Positions 42,901-51,616 of a DNA stretch of 64,000 nt are shown in pieces (the first letter of the stretch is position 1; the number at the start of each line of letters is the position of its first letter). Source of the DNA: Salinicoccus carnicancri Crm (GTDB taxonomy: Bacteria; Bacillota; Bacilli; Staphylococcales; Salinicoccaceae); the NCBI RefSeq assembly GCF_000330705.1, contig NZ_ANAM01000008.1:806001-870000 (forward strand), written 5' to 3'. Below the pieces are notes generated by a model. It had not been told where the DNA came from. It saw only the letters and a list, made by a program, of their open reading frames with translations, and did not search any database. Both the position numbers and the translations under genes were made by a program.

Positions 42901-44434
42901 GGTTCGTCACCTGTGCGAAATGCTGCTTGAAATAGTCGAAAAGCAGCTTCGGACGTTCCGACAGGAAGGCAAGCGGCTGGTCAAATCCCATCGCGCCGAT
43001 CGGATCCTTCACTGCACTGGTCAGTGGCTGCATGTACTTTTTGATGTCCTCTTTCGTATAACCGAAGCGCACGAGCACATTATGCAGTGTCTCCGGATCA
43101 ATATTCATGCCTTTCAACGGAGGAAGGTCCACAGCCCCCCTGCGCTTTTGAGCCATCCATTCACTGTAGGGCCTCTCCGTTGCGATACTGTGCTTCAATT
43201 CATCGTTCTCGATGATCCTTGAGGCATCAAAGTCGACAAGCAGCAGTTTACCCGGACTCAGCTGGCCTTTGTACATGACATCATCCTCTTCGACATCGAC
43301 TACGCCGACTTCCGATGAATAGATGATTTCATTATCATTCGTGACATAGTAGCGTCCCGGCCTGAGACCGTTCCTGTCTGTCAGTGCCCCCAGTTTGTGG
43401 TTGTCGCAGAAACTGATCATTGTCGGACCGTCCCACGGTTCCATCAGATAGCTGTAGAACTCGTAGAAATCCTTGACAGCAGGATTGTCGTAGGACTGGT
43501 ACCTCCACGGTTCCGGAATCATGATCATCGCCGCCTGCTCCGGCGTCATCACAAGACTCATGAATTCCAGTACATTGTCGACCATCGCAGAGTCACTGCC
43601 GTCCATGTCGATGATGCTTTCTATTTTCCTGCCCTTCTCACCGAATGTGTCCATGAGCCACTGTTTCGTACGCGCCTTCATCCAGCTGGCATTCCCCTTG
43701 ATCGTGTTGATCTCACCGTTGTGCATGAGCAGCCTGTTCGGGTGCGCCCTGGCCCAGCTCGGAAAAGTGTTCGTGCTGAATCTCGAATGGACTGAGCCGA
43801 ACTTCGACACATAACGCTCATCCTTAAGGTCCACATAGAACTCCTTGATCTGGCCGGCACGCAGCCATCCTTTGTACACGATGGTCTCATTGGAGAACGA
43901 TGCCACATAATGGCCGACATCCGCTGATTCCAGATTCTGTTCAATCATCTTCCTCATATAATAAAGATCGGGTGCATCGCTCACATCCGTAATCACCTGG
44001 ATGAACTGGGGCATCGTCTGTTGAACATGGGAGGCAATCGCATCAACACTGACCGGGACTTCCCTGAATGCGATCAACCCATGCCCTTCCTCATCCACCG
44101 TGTTTTGCACGATTTCCCTGAATGACTCAATAGAGGCGTCCGTGTCAATCAGATACATACCCACTGAATATTCGCCGAACCCGGGAAGTTTCGGGTATTC
44201 TTCTTTTAAAAGGTCATGGGGAATCTCGGTCATGATGCCGGCGCCGTCCCCTGTCACTCCATCAGAACCGATGCCTCCGCGGTGATCCAGCCTCTCAAGC
44301 ATTTCGAGGGATTTATGGACGATATGATGGGAGCGCCTGTTATCCATATTTGCATAGAAACCAATACCACATGCGTCGTGTTCGTTTTTAGAGTCATACA
44401 GACCTTTTTGTGTGATTGATTGATATAAACTCAT
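39965..44434 (-). CDS. gltB: Glutamate synthase large (alpha) subunit
   Basis: A 1489-residue glutamate synthase. The N-terminal glutaminase follows a short propeptide; the nucleophile is Cys22 in HDACGIGF. Central and FMN domains follow (GISTVQSYHGAQVFEAVGLG in part, GGKSNSGEGGE). The 3Fe-4S cysteines are in CIMMRVCHKDTCPVG. The C-terminal GXGXG beta-helix domain contains YGGQ-type repeats (GHGGQSYGAF, GKGISGGRI, GGRAVILGDIGKNFAAGMSGG in parts). Length is normal. It starts the gltBD operon, divergent from gltC, with a promoter at 44476-44504. Confidence 0.96.
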   Translation of the reverse strand: MSLYQSITQKGLYDSKNEHDACGIGFYANMDNRRSHHIVHKSLEMLERLDHRGGIGSDGVTGDGAGIMTEIPHDLLKEEYPKLPGFGEYSVGMYLIDTDASIESFREIVQNTVDEEGHGLIAFREVPVSVDAIASHVQQTMPQFIQVITDVSDAPDLYYMRKMIEQNLESADVGHYVASFSNETIVYKGWLRAGQIKEFYVDLKDERYVSKFGSVHSRFSTNTFPSWARAHPNRLLMHNGEINTIKGNASWMKARTKQWLMDTFGEKGRKIESIIDMDGSDSAMVDNVLEFMSLVMTPEQAAMIMIPEPWRYQSYDNPAVKDFYEFYSYLMEPWDGPTMISFCDNHKLGALTDRNGLRPGRYYVTNDNEIIYSSEVGVVDVEEDDVMYKGQLSPGKLLLVDFDASRIIENDELKHSIATERPYSEWMAQKRRGAVDLPPLKGMNIDPETLHNVLVRFGYTKEDIKKYMQPLTSAVKDPIGAMGFDQPLAFLSERPKLLFDYFKQHFAQVTNPPLDSYREKIVTSEITYLGGEGSLVAPDISALDRVQIERPVIDYRTLGREDVLKLGIAELDITYTGSLEEAVRQTAAEAVEKAKTHGVLVLTDERILSDHGVYVMPSLLITSAVHQALIREGLRTRTSIVTKTAEVREVHHVAALIGFGANAVLPYIAQETIAGVSGGHDTAVTDYNKALTEGLIKVMAKMGISTVQSYHGAQVFEAVGLGASVMEKYFDGATSKIGGLSIGDIDVRNKKMQDVRLEYLEAGSKFQWRQQGDHHVINPESIRLLQKACRTNDGEAYREYRDYMHDSHHSSIRHLLRFKAGRSIPISQVEPKEEIVKRFKTGAMSYGSLSQEAHETLAEAMNMIGGKSNSGEGGENPERFEADEDGRNLNSAIKQVASGRFGVNSQYLNSAKEIQIKVAQGAKPGEGGQLPGQKVYPWVAEIRNSTPGVGLISPPPHHDIYSIEDLAQLIHDLKNANKDADISVKLVAKDGVGTIAAGVAKAYADKIVISGFDGGTGASPITSIQHAGLPWELGLTEAHQTLQLNGLRSRVTLETDGKLMTGRDVAVACALGAEEFAFATAPLVVLGCIMMRVCHKDTCPVGIATQNGDLRKLFTGKAEHVVNFMHFIAEDIREILAELGLKSMDELVGAVEHLEVDTAKTAQHQMSEIDLAPLLIQIEGDRRKTKGQEHPFEWSLDDLTMLPDFKEQVEMGESHEAAYHVKNRHRNVGTRLGSLITNTHGMDTLRHDHYRVNTFGHGGQSYGAFIPQGLTLHHTGDLNDYVGKGISGGRIIVQAPNVNRSHEIITGNVCLYGAIAGQAFINGMAGERFCVRNSGAEVVVEGIGDHGLEYMTGGRAVILGDIGKNFAAGMSGGIAYIINEKSIAENKVNMNGEMIELGHVTDAEEMEKVKHLLYGHNYFTGSDKARTALARIESGELEIIKVIPAEYRKMQQKIRFGLGAKKSRKEAELNAFNNEMEVADDELEKMNIH

Positions 44435-44475
44435 TTTGAGTCACCTCTTTTTTCAGAATATTTCTGTAAGTCTAT

Positions 44476-44504
44476 ATTATCCATATTTGATTCGATACAA
44501 TCAA
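44476..44504 (-). promoter_or_regulatory. gltB promoter
   Basis: Minus-strand TTGATT (44499-44504), a 17-bp spacer and GATAAT (44476-44481), about 42 bp before the gltB start. It lies next to the palindrome at 44513-44531. Confidence 0.65.
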
Positions 44505-44512
44505 TATATCAA

Positions 44513-44531
44513 TGATATAATATTGATATCA
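44513..44531. promoter_or_regulatory. GltC operator candidate
   Basis: TGATAT-AATATTG-ATATCA is an inverted repeat just upstream of the gltB -35 box, where a LysR activator would bind. It also contains a TATAAT (44516-44521) usable by gltC, which would explain autorepression. Confidence 0.55.
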
Positions 44532-44553
44532 TTATTAGATTGGTTGTGAGCGT

Positions 44554-45435
44554 ATGGAGATAAAACAGCTGAAATATTTCGTGGAAACCGCCAGACAGGA
44601 ACATATGACGGAAGCTGCCGTGGTGCTCAATGTTGCCCAGTCCGCCCTTTCCAGGCAGATCGGTCTTTTGGAGAGTGATCTGGGGACCGAATTGTTCAGA
44701 AGGGAAGGAAGGAACATCAAGCTGACAGATGGGGGCAGGTCATTTTACGAGGATGCGGTGCAAATACTCGACTCCATTGAGAGATCCAAAGAAAGGCTCA
44801 TCGATGTAACGGACAGGAAAGAACATACATTCAACATCCACATCACCCGGTCGGACATGACGGGCAAGGTACTGCAGTCATTCAACCACTTCATGAAGCA
44901 GGATGAAACCATCGACTTCACCATCCATTCCGAATCAGAGGAAACGCTCGGGGAAAAGTTACTGGATGAATCGCTCGATCTTGTCATATCACCTCAGAAA
45001 TTCAATGACGGAGATCTCCGGAGCACATTGCTGTTCGAGCAGAACTACTATTATGTCTTCCGGCAGAAACGCAGCCTCAACCTGCCCGTACAGGCTTCCT
45101 CCAGTGAGCTCGAAAGCCTGCCCCTTGCGTCTTTCGACCCAGTCATAGAGATGGAGCGGCTGTTCAAAAACAGCCGGATACACAACTATAAAGACCTTTC
45201 AATCATCCAGCACCTCCTCATCGATCACGGATACGTCGCAATCGTCACAAGTGATGAAGCCAGACAGCTGACCTACAACTATCCGAATTTCGCCGTGCAC
45301 AGCCTGAAACACCTGAATATAAAACATCCCATGTATGCAAGCATGCGCAAAGACAATGAAAAACCCTTCGTCGGAAAATGGTACGGACGGCTCAGACAGG
45401 AGTTCATGTCGATACATTCCCCCTATCCCGACTGA
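44554..45435 (+). CDS. gltC: GltC-type LysR regulator
   Basis: A 293-residue LysR regulator. The winged helix reads MEIKQLKYFVETARQEHMTE, then AAVVLNVAQSALSRQIGLLE. The effector domain spans about 90-290. Position divergent from gltB, the length and the N-terminal match to GltC make this the activator of glutamate synthase, which in Bacillus responds to 2-oxoglutarate and glutamate. The ribosome site is weak (GTGAG). It ends at a large bidirectional terminator shared with the converging tartrate dehydrogenase gene. Confidence 0.9.
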   Translation: MEIKQLKYFVETARQEHMTEAAVVLNVAQSALSRQIGLLESDLGTELFRREGRNIKLTDGGRSFYEDAVQILDSIERSKERLIDVTDRKEHTFNIHITRSDMTGKVLQSFNHFMKQDETIDFTIHSESEETLGEKLLDESLDLVISPQKFNDGDLRSTLLFEQNYYYVFRQKRSLNLPVQASSSELESLPLASFDPVIEMERLFKNSRIHNYKDLSIIQHLLIDHGYVAIVTSDEARQLTYNYPNFAVHSLKHLNIKHPMYASMRKDNEKPFVGKWYGRLRQEFMSIHSPYPD

Positions 45436-45468
45436 CGCCTCTGATGTGATCAGACTTTTTACAAAGGA

Positions 45469-45516
45469 ACTCAAAAAGGTGCGCCCCTGTAAAAACAAGG
45501 GCGCACCTTTTTGAGT
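45469..45516. terminator. Bidirectional terminator between gltC and tartrate dehydrogenase
   Basis: A 22-bp stem with one mismatch, ACTCAAAAAGGTGCGCCC plus continuation on the left and its complement on the right, with a 4-base loop. Confidence 0.9.
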
Positions 45517-46571
45517 CACCTCTTCAATCTTCCGATTATCTGCTCCGTCACTTCGTGCGTGGTGCTGGTTCCTCCGACATCCGGCGTGAGGAAACCATCG
45601 GCCGTCACACTTTCCATCGTTTCAAGCAGCAGCCTGCCCATCTCTTCCTCCCCGTGATGATCGAGCAGCATCTTCGCCGTCCATATCTGGCCGATCGGGT
45701 TGGCGATGCCGCGCCCGACGATGTCCGGCGCAGAGCCGTGGACCGGTTCGAACATCGACGGATGTCTGCCGTTCAAGTTGAGATTCGCCGAAGGCGCAAT
45801 GCCGATGCTGCCCATGATAGCCGCCCCGACATCCGTCAGGATATCCCCGAACAGGTTGCTCGCAACCACTACATCGTAACATTCAGGATAGGTGACGAAG
45901 TTCGCTGCAAGGGCATCGATATGCCTTGATGCCGTCTCTATCCCTTCGAATCCGGCCGCAGTCTCCTTGAACACTTCATCCCAGAATGGCATCGAATGGA
46001 ATATGCCGTTGGATTTCGTTGCACTGGTCACATGTCCCCGCCTCGATCCGGCCAAATTGAATGCATGTTCCATGGCCTGTTTCACCGCTCGTTTCGAGAA
46101 CACATTGTTCTGTATGGCAATCTCATCATCCCCCTGGTACATCCGGCCGCCGACTGAGCTGTATTCCCCTTCACTGTTTTCACGGACGACCATAATATCG
46201 AAATCCTTCGGGTTCAGAAGTGGTGAGCGGATACCGCGGAAAACTTTCGCCGGACGTACGTTGACCTCAAGCTGGAACTCCCTTCTGATCTTAAGGAGCA
46301 GACCCCAGAGGGAAATATGGTCCGGCACTTTCGATGCATCTCCCACCGCTCCAAGTAATACACTGTCCGACTGGCCCAGCCGATCCATACCGTCTGAAGG
46401 CATCATGCCGCCGTGTTCCATGTAGTAGTCACAGCCATAATCAAACTGTTCATATTCAAACTTCAGTCCGCCATGTATATCAGCGATCGTATCCAGCACC
46501 CTCAGGGAGGCGGGTACCACTTCCTTTCCGATTCCGTCCCCGGGTATCACCGCAAGCTTTATGTCCTTCAT
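45516..46571 (-). CDS. Tartrate dehydrogenase / D-malate dehydrogenase (decarboxylating)
   Basis: A 351-residue member of the isopropylmalate/isocitrate dehydrogenase family, closest to the tartrate/D-malate branch (Ttuc, DmlA, YcsA). Motifs are VIPGDGIGKEV, the substrate loop VNVRPAKVFRGIRSPL, VVRENSEGEYSSVGG, the metal region SNLFGDILTDVGAA and the NAD site EPVHGSAPDIVGRGIANP in parts. It would oxidise D-malate or tartrate with NAD and divalent metal. ATG 46571 follows GGAGG at 6 bp; ATG 46577 is too close to it. It is co-transcribed with the DASS gene 27 bp upstream, which probably imports its substrate. Confidence 0.87.
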   Translation of the reverse strand: MKDIKLAVIPGDGIGKEVVPASLRVLDTIADIHGGLKFEYEQFDYGCDYYMEHGGMMPSDGMDRLGQSDSVLLGAVGDASKVPDHISLWGLLLKIRREFQLEVNVRPAKVFRGIRSPLLNPKDFDIMVVRENSEGEYSSVGGRMYQGDDEIAIQNNVFSKRAVKQAMEHAFNLAGSRRGHVTSATKSNGIFHSMPFWDEVFKETAAGFEGIETASRHIDALAANFVTYPECYDVVVASNLFGDILTDVGAAIMGSIGIAPSANLNLNGRHPSMFEPVHGSAPDIVGRGIANPIGQIWTAKMLLDHHGEEEMGRLLLETMESVTADGFLTPDVGGTSTTHEVTEQIIGRLKR

Positions 46572-46598
46572 GTGCATCCTCCAAAATTTTCATATTTT

Positions 46599-48020
46599 CT
46601 ATGGCCAGAAACCGATCCATCTCCAGTAAGTATACGCCACCAGGGTGATGATTGCGATGCTCGCAAACGTCGCCCATATGCCCGGCCAGAGGAAATCCTT
46701 CTGCGTCACCCGGCCGGTGCTGTGGGCGACAACGTTCGGCATCGTCTCCACAACAAGCAGGAACCCCAGTAGCAAAGAAACCGCCGAAGCCACGGACATG
46801 ACGGCGGGATCCAGCCCGGCCTGTGAAGAAACACTGATGAGAACGGGCAGTATCGTTATGACCGCCGTCGAGACATTCGTCACTCCGAGGTGATAGATCT
46901 GTGACAGAATGACCACGATCGGTATCGCAAGCCACGGATTGCCGAACACCTCTATGAATCCCTCTGGCGACAACAGCGTCTCAAGCAGGTCGATTGCGCC
47001 GGATTCAATCAGTGAGTAGCCGAGGGACAGTGTCGCACCAAGCAGGAGGATCATACCGAAATTCACATCAAGAAGCTTCCTCCACTCTATGAACCCAGTA
47101 CCCGGCAGAGCCATCAGAACAACCGCACAAAGCGCTGCAAACGTCGGATGATATCCATGAAGGGACTCAGTCAGCCACAGGAGGATGGTAAAGAGAAGTA
47201 TCGCCAGGCACTTCTTCTCATCCAGTGTGAATTTACCGATGGCCCTGTTCTTGCGCTTCATTTCCTTATGGAGTTTCTCGAATGTTTCCACCTCCGGCGG
47301 ATAGCACTTCCAGACGATGTACATGATGACAATCACCAGCAGTATCCATATCGGTGCTGTATAGATGAACCATTGCAGATATGAAATCGACACATCCGCA
47401 TACAGCCTGAGTATTTCAACGGCAAGTATGTTCCCGATGGCAGCAGTAAGCACAGCCACACCACTGATGTTGCCGCCGAATGCAGATCCGATATACAACA
47501 ATCTGCTGAAATTCGAGTTTTTGCCCACACCGGTTTCTTCTATTATATTCGACACAATCGGCATCATCAGAGTCGCACGGACAGCGGTCGCCAGTATGAA
47601 AAATGCCTGGACCTGCATCAGTATGATGAACCCTATGTAGATGCCCTTTGCCGATTTTCCCATCACAGCAAGCAGGGAATACGTCATCCGCCTGATGAGC
47701 AGCGTATGATTCACACCGATTGCCATCATCATGCCACCGATGATAAGGAAAATCGCGGGGGAGGCAAAGCCGCTGAAGATGATCTCTATATCAACAGGTC
47801 TCAGCAGCAGAAGGAGCACCAGGACAAACAGGGCCGTCAGTCCGATCGGAATCGGTGCAAACGCCCACAGCACCAGCGCATACACCATGATCGCAATCGT
47901 ACTGCGGGCCGGCCAGCCGATACCCTCAGGAAGCAAAAAGAGGACTGCCAGGAACAGGAACGTGGCAGACAGAAGGATGAGCCATCTGCTGATCTGATAA
48001 TGCGTTCTGCCGTCGGACAT
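46599..48020 (-). CDS. DASS (SLC13-type) transporter, third copy, linked to tartrate dehydrogenase
   Basis: A 473-residue, roughly 12-helix transporter, more distant from the other two DASS proteins here. Features are FLIIGGMMMAIGVNHTLLI, YIGSAFGGNISGVAVLT (first substrate loop, variant), LLGATLSLGYSLIESGAIDLL and TNVSTAVITILPVLIS (second substrate loop). Strong GGAGGGGGAG precedes ATG 48020. It is the first gene of a two-gene operon with the tartrate/D-malate dehydrogenase, so tartrate, malate or a similar dicarboxylate is the likely cargo. The region upstream carries a TATAAT and a perfect 15-bp palindrome. Confidence 0.85.
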   Translation of the reverse strand: MSDGRTHYQISRWLILLSATFLFLAVLFLLPEGIGWPARSTIAIMVYALVLWAFAPIPIGLTALFVLVLLLLLRPVDIEIIFSGFASPAIFLIIGGMMMAIGVNHTLLIRRMTYSLLAVMGKSAKGIYIGFIILMQVQAFFILATAVRATLMMPIVSNIIEETGVGKNSNFSRLLYIGSAFGGNISGVAVLTAAIGNILAVEILRLYADVSISYLQWFIYTAPIWILLVIVIMYIVWKCYPPEVETFEKLHKEMKRKNRAIGKFTLDEKKCLAILLFTILLWLTESLHGYHPTFAALCAVVLMALPGTGFIEWRKLLDVNFGMILLLGATLSLGYSLIESGAIDLLETLLSPEGFIEVFGNPWLAIPIVVILSQIYHLGVTNVSTAVITILPVLISVSSQAGLDPAVMSVASAVSLLLGFLLVVETMPNVVAHSTGRVTQKDFLWPGIWATFASIAIITLVAYTYWRWIGFWP

Positions 48021-48052
48021 CGCTCCCCCTCCAATTTCCTGAATATTTTATC

Positions 48053-48091
48053 ATTATAACCATTATGCGCCTAATATTGTTTTGGAAACAA
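48053..48091 (-). promoter_or_regulatory. Promoter and palindromic operator of the DASS3-tartrate operon
   Basis: A minus-strand TATAAT (48053-48058) lies 18 bp from the palindrome TTGTTT-TGG-AAACAA (48077-48091), which sits at the -35 position. No regulator gene is adjacent. Confidence 0.5.
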
Positions 48092-48133
48092 GTCTTTCCG
48101 TCACATCCCAGCGAATTAAATACTGTATAAAAA

Positions 48134-48167
48134 AGACACTGAGTGCCCTGTTTAAGCATCAGTGTCT
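48134..48167 (-). terminator. Terminator after the Mqo/Lqo gene
   Basis: AGACACTGA pairs with TCAGTGTCT around a 16-base loop, with T6 after it on the minus strand. Confidence 0.8.
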
Positions 48168-48187
48168 CTCTTATAACCCGGGGGGCT

Positions 48188-49669
48188 CTACTCCAGTCCG
48201 AGCTCCCGGGAAGTTTCTTTCCTTATCTTCTTCATCAGCCCGCTGTCTTCTATCAAAGATTCGCCGTATGAAGGGATCATTTCTTTTATCTTCGGTGACC
48301 ATTCCTCCATGTACTGCGGGAAGTTGTTTTCCAGCACCTCGAGGGCGACGGAGACGGAGGTGGAGGCTCCGGGTGATTCTCCGAGCAGGGCCATGACAGT
48401 GCGGTCCTCTGAATTGACGGCTTCTGTCCCGAATTGGATGAACCCTTTTCCGTACTCTTTTGTATCTTTGATCACCTGCACGCGTTTGCCGGCAACAAGG
48501 AGATCCCAATCCTCATCTTTGGCACCTGGGACGAACTTCCTCAGCTCTTCCATCCGGTCTTCCTTCCTCATCATGACCTGCTGGATGGAATATTTGACCA
48601 GCGGCATATTCTTGGCACCGGCGGAAAGCATGGTCAATACGTTGCCCGGATTGATGGACTTGAAGAGGTCCAGGTTGGAGCCGTTTTTCAGGAACTTTGG
48701 ACCGATGGCCGCAAATGGACCGAACAGAAGGCTCTCCTCACCCTGTATATACCGCCTGTCCAGATGCGGTACAGTCATCGGCGGCGTGTTCGGCGGCTCT
48801 TTCCCGTACACTTTGGCGCCGTGCATACTTACCACTTCCGGGTTGTTGCATACCAGGAACGCGCCGCTGATCGGGAATCCGCCGAGCTGCCTGCTCTCCG
48901 GTATCCCGGTCTTCTGCAGCAGCGGAATCGCGTTGCCGCCTGCCCCGATGAATATATAATCTGCGGTATGGTATTCAATCTTCCCTTCCCTGATGTTGAG
49001 TATCTTGACTTCCCACCTGCTGTCTTCCAGCTGTTTGAAGTCAAGAACCTCGTGCTTGTAATGGACTTCTGCTCTATCATGCCCGCTGATATTCTTTGCC
49101 AGTTTCCGTGTGAGCTCCCCAAAATTGACATCCGTACCATAATCTATCCTGCTCGCTGCAACCGGGGTGCCTGAGGGGCGCCCCTCCATCATGAGCGGCA
49201 TCCATTCTGCCAATACATCTGGATCCTCTGAATACTCCATCCCTTCGAACATGTCGAACGGACGCATCGCTTCATAGCGTTTCTTCAGAAAATCCACGTT
49301 ATCCGCACCCTGGACGAAGCTCATATGCGGCAATGGCCGGATGAATTCCTCCGGACTTTCTATTTCCCCGGCTTTGACCAGATAGGACCAGAATTGCCTG
49401 GACTCCTCGAACTGCTCATTTATCTCCTTTGCCTTTTCAATATCTATGGATCCATCCTCCTGCTCAACTGTATAGTTCAGTTCACACAGCGCCGCATGCC
49501 CGGTTCCAGCATTATTCTTTTCATTCGAACTTTCTATCGCCGGTTTATCCAGCCTTTCAAAAAGCTTGATATTCCAATCGGGCTCTATATTTTTCAGCAG
49601 GGAACCAAATGTAGTACTTAAAACCCCCGCACCAATCAGAATGACATCTTTTGATTTTGCATTGACCAT
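48188..49669 (-). CDS. lqo: Mqo-family quinone oxidoreductase, probable L-lactate:quinone oxidoreductase
   Basis: A 493-residue membrane-peripheral flavoprotein of the malate:quinone oxidoreductase family. Motifs are [19 protein letters not shown] (FAD), [25 protein letters not shown] and [13 protein letters not shown], ending [10 protein letters not shown]. In Staphylococcus aureus one of two proteins annotated Mqo was shown to be an L-lactate:quinone oxidoreductase (Lqo). Here the gene lies 56 bp downstream of a lactate permease under an LldR-like operator with no obvious promoter of its own. That context favours Lqo over Mqo, by inference from linkage. Both use quinone as acceptor. A strong terminator follows. 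Confidence 0.82.
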   Translation of the reverse strand: MVNAKSKDVILIGAGVLSTTFGSLLKNIEPDWNIKLFERLDKPAIESSNEKNNAGTGHAALCELNYTVEQEDGSIDIEKAKEINEQFEESRQFWSYLVKAGEIESPEEFIRPLPHMSFVQGADNVDFLKKRYEAMRPFDMFEGMEYSEDPDVLAEWMPLMMEGRPSGTPVAASRIDYGTDVNFGELTRKLAKNISGHDRAEVHYKHEVLDFKQLEDSRWEVKILNIREGKIEYHTADYIFIGAGGNAIPLLQKTGIPESRQLGGFPISGAFLVCNNPEVVSMHGAKVYGKEPPNTPPMTVPHLDRRYIQGEESLLFGPFAAIGPKFLKNGSNLDLFKSINPGNVLTMLSAGAKNMPLVKYSIQQVMMRKEDRMEELRKFVPGAKDEDWDLLVAGKRVQVIKDTKEYGKGFIQFGTEAVNSEDRTVMALLGESPGASTSVSVALEVLENNFPQYMEEWSPKIKEMIPSYGESLIEDSGLMKKIRKETSRELGLE

Positions 49670-49725
49670 TTTACGACCGCCTCTCCAAGTTAAATTTCAG
49701 ATTTTCATGTATCAGTTACTGCATA

Positions 49726-51474
49726 TCATCCCGTCTCCGAAGCTTTCCGTCTGTATGAGCGCAGAATCATCATCAGAATCGATACCAGTACGAGGACGAC
49801 GAGGATGAAACCGATATTGAAACCGATACCGTTCACCCACGCAAAGCCGATGGCACCGGCAAACACAAGATAGAATGCTGTCGGAATGAGCAGCTTTGTA
49901 ATTATCGTACCCTCTTTGCCGACCATACCGACTGCCGCACTCGCAGCGACAACATTATGCACACAGATCATGTTACCAGCTGCACCGCCGACTGCCTGGA
50001 GCGCCACGATTACAAGCGGACTCATATTGATCTGTTCGGCGACTCCGAACTGGAACAGCCCAAACATCATATTGCTCACCGTATTGCTTCCTGCAGCAAA
50101 GGCACCCATGCCTCCTATCGTCGGTGATATCAGCGGCCAGCTGTCCCCGAAGAGTATTGCTGCACCGTTCGCAAGCACAATCGGCATCGAATCATAGCCG
50201 GCACCGTTTATCCCAGAATTAATGAACACCTGCACAAGCGGTACGGAGACGATCAGTGCCGCCATCGCGGAGAGAATGGTCTTCCAGGACACCCGAAACG
50301 CATCCCCCATCCCCTTCATATCAAGTTTGTGTATCCATCCCGTGACCACAGCAACGACTATGAATACGACACCCGGAATCATGAGCGGCGTCAGACTGTG
50401 TTCTATTCCTGTACCAAGGATATCATCAAATGAAATGGTCCATGAAGACATCAGTGCATTCAGGCCCAGCGGCTCGATGCGTGTGATGACCAGAAGGACC
50501 GCAACCAATACGTACGGCAGCCATGCCTTGAACATCGATATCTCCTTCGGTGCCCGGGCCTCAGCCGCCATTTCGCTGACCCATGAACTGTCCCAGCTGG
50601 AGCGGGGTTCAAAATCAAACGTCTCCTTCGGCATGAGAAACCCTTTTCTGGCCAGGGGAATGACGATGATAAGCCCGACCAGACCACCGATGAGCGAAGG
50701 GAATTCAGGCCCCAGAAAGTTGGCAGTCAGCGTATACGGAATGACGAACGACAGTCCCGCAAATATCGCAAACGGCCATATTCTGAAACCTTCCGAGAAA
50801 CTGCGGTTTCTGCCAAAAAACCTTGTCAGCATCGCAGACATGAGCAAGGGTATGAATAAGCCGACCATGGCATGGAAAATGGATACCTGTCCACCGATAT
50901 TGAATATGAAGGAAGACAATTCCATACCTTCACCGTCCAGAAAGCTGTTTACCACCGGCTGATTTTCAAGACTGGTATTCACTCCGACCAGTATCGGTGT
51001 CCCGACGGCACCGTATGACACCGGTGTCGATTGGAGCATCAGTGCAATCATGACTGCGGCGAGCGCCGGGAATCCGAGAGCGATGAGCAGCGGCCCAACC
51101 ACTGTAGCCGGTGCCCCCCATCCGGCCGCACCTTCCAGGAAAGTTCCGAACAGCCATGCAACGATGATTGCCTGTACGCGTCTGTCAGGAGATATGCTTG
51201 TAAAGGATGTACGGATTGTATCAACCGCTCCACTCTCCTTGAGCACATTGAGCAGAAGCACTGCACCGAAGACGATAACCCCCACCTCGAGCGCAGTCAG
51301 TATTCCTTTGAAGGAAGCTGCTGTAATTTCGACTGCTCCCATCTGCCAGCCGAAGAACGCAATAAGTATTGTGATGATGAAACTGTAGAACATCCCCTTT
51401 TTAGCCGACCATCTGAGTATGACGAGGAAAAAGAAAATGGTAAGAATCGGTAGAAGACTTAAAAATATAAGCAT
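49726..51474 (-). CDS. lctP: L-lactate permease
   Basis: A 582-residue permease of the LctP/LldP family with about 14 helices. Conserved blocks are AWLFGTFLEGAAGWGAPATV, MLQSTPVSYGAVGTPILVG, TIGGMGAFAAGSNTVSNMMF and MICVHNVVAASAAVG. It imports lactate (and often glycolate) with protons. The frame stays open to 51567, but that region holds the promoter, so ATG 51474 after AAGGGGG is the start. It heads a probable operon with the Mqo/Lqo gene. Control is by the adjacent FCD regulator and a cre inside the promoter. Confidence 0.94.
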   Translation of the reverse strand: MLIFLSLLPILTIFFFLVILRWSAKKGMFYSFIITILIAFFGWQMGAVEITAASFKGILTALEVGVIVFGAVLLLNVLKESGAVDTIRTSFTSISPDRRVQAIIVAWLFGTFLEGAAGWGAPATVVGPLLIALGFPALAAVMIALMLQSTPVSYGAVGTPILVGVNTSLENQPVVNSFLDGEGMELSSFIFNIGGQVSIFHAMVGLFIPLLMSAMLTRFFGRNRSFSEGFRIWPFAIFAGLSFVIPYTLTANFLGPEFPSLIGGLVGLIIVIPLARKGFLMPKETFDFEPRSSWDSSWVSEMAAEARAPKEISMFKAWLPYVLVAVLLVITRIEPLGLNALMSSWTISFDDILGTGIEHSLTPLMIPGVVFIVVAVVTGWIHKLDMKGMGDAFRVSWKTILSAMAALIVSVPLVQVFINSGINGAGYDSMPIVLANGAAILFGDSWPLISPTIGGMGAFAAGSNTVSNMMFGLFQFGVAEQINMSPLVIVALQAVGGAAGNMICVHNVVAASAAVGMVGKEGTIITKLLIPTAFYLVFAGAIGFAWVNGIGFNIGFILVVLVLVSILMMILRSYRRKASETG

Positions 51475-51515
51475 AATACTGCCCCCTTGATTTAACGCAA
51501 TCGCTTTAATCATAT

Positions 51516-51530
51516 AGTCATCTGATGACT
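51516..51530 (-). promoter_or_regulatory. LldR/LutR-type operator candidate
   Basis: AGTCATC-T-GATGACT is a perfect 15-bp palindrome about 16 bp downstream of the lctP -10 box, suited to block elongation or initiation. It is the only such palindrome between lctP and the FCD regulator gene. Confidence 0.65.
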
Positions 51531-51545
51531 CAATGTCATGTAGCC

Positions 51546-51574
51546 ATTCTATGTAATCGCTTTCCAAATGTCAA
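51546..51574 (-). promoter_or_regulatory. lctP promoter
   Basis: Perfect minus-strand TTGACA (51569-51574), a 17-bp spacer and TAGAAT (51546-51551). Confidence 0.85.
51552..51565 (-). promoter_or_regulatory. cre candidate inside the lctP promoter
   Basis: TGTAATCGCTTTCC matches the cre consensus at 13 of 14 positions and fills the spacer between -35 and -10. CcpA binding there would exclude polymerase. Confidence 0.6.
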
Positions 51575-51593
51575 ATATTTTCGGCAAATTAAA

Positions 51594-51616
51594 GAGGGCC
51601 AGATTTCTGGACCCTC
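51594..51616 (-). terminator. Terminator after the lldR-like gene
   Basis: GAGGGCCAGA pairs with TCTGGACCCTC (one mismatch) starting in the gene's stop codon, with a short T-run following on the minus strand. Confidence 0.65.

Noticed and set aside
51475-51567. N-terminal extension of the lactate permease to 51567
   Set aside because: The region contains the lctP promoter, operator and cre; the extra residues are not part of the family, and ATG 51474 has a good ribosome site.
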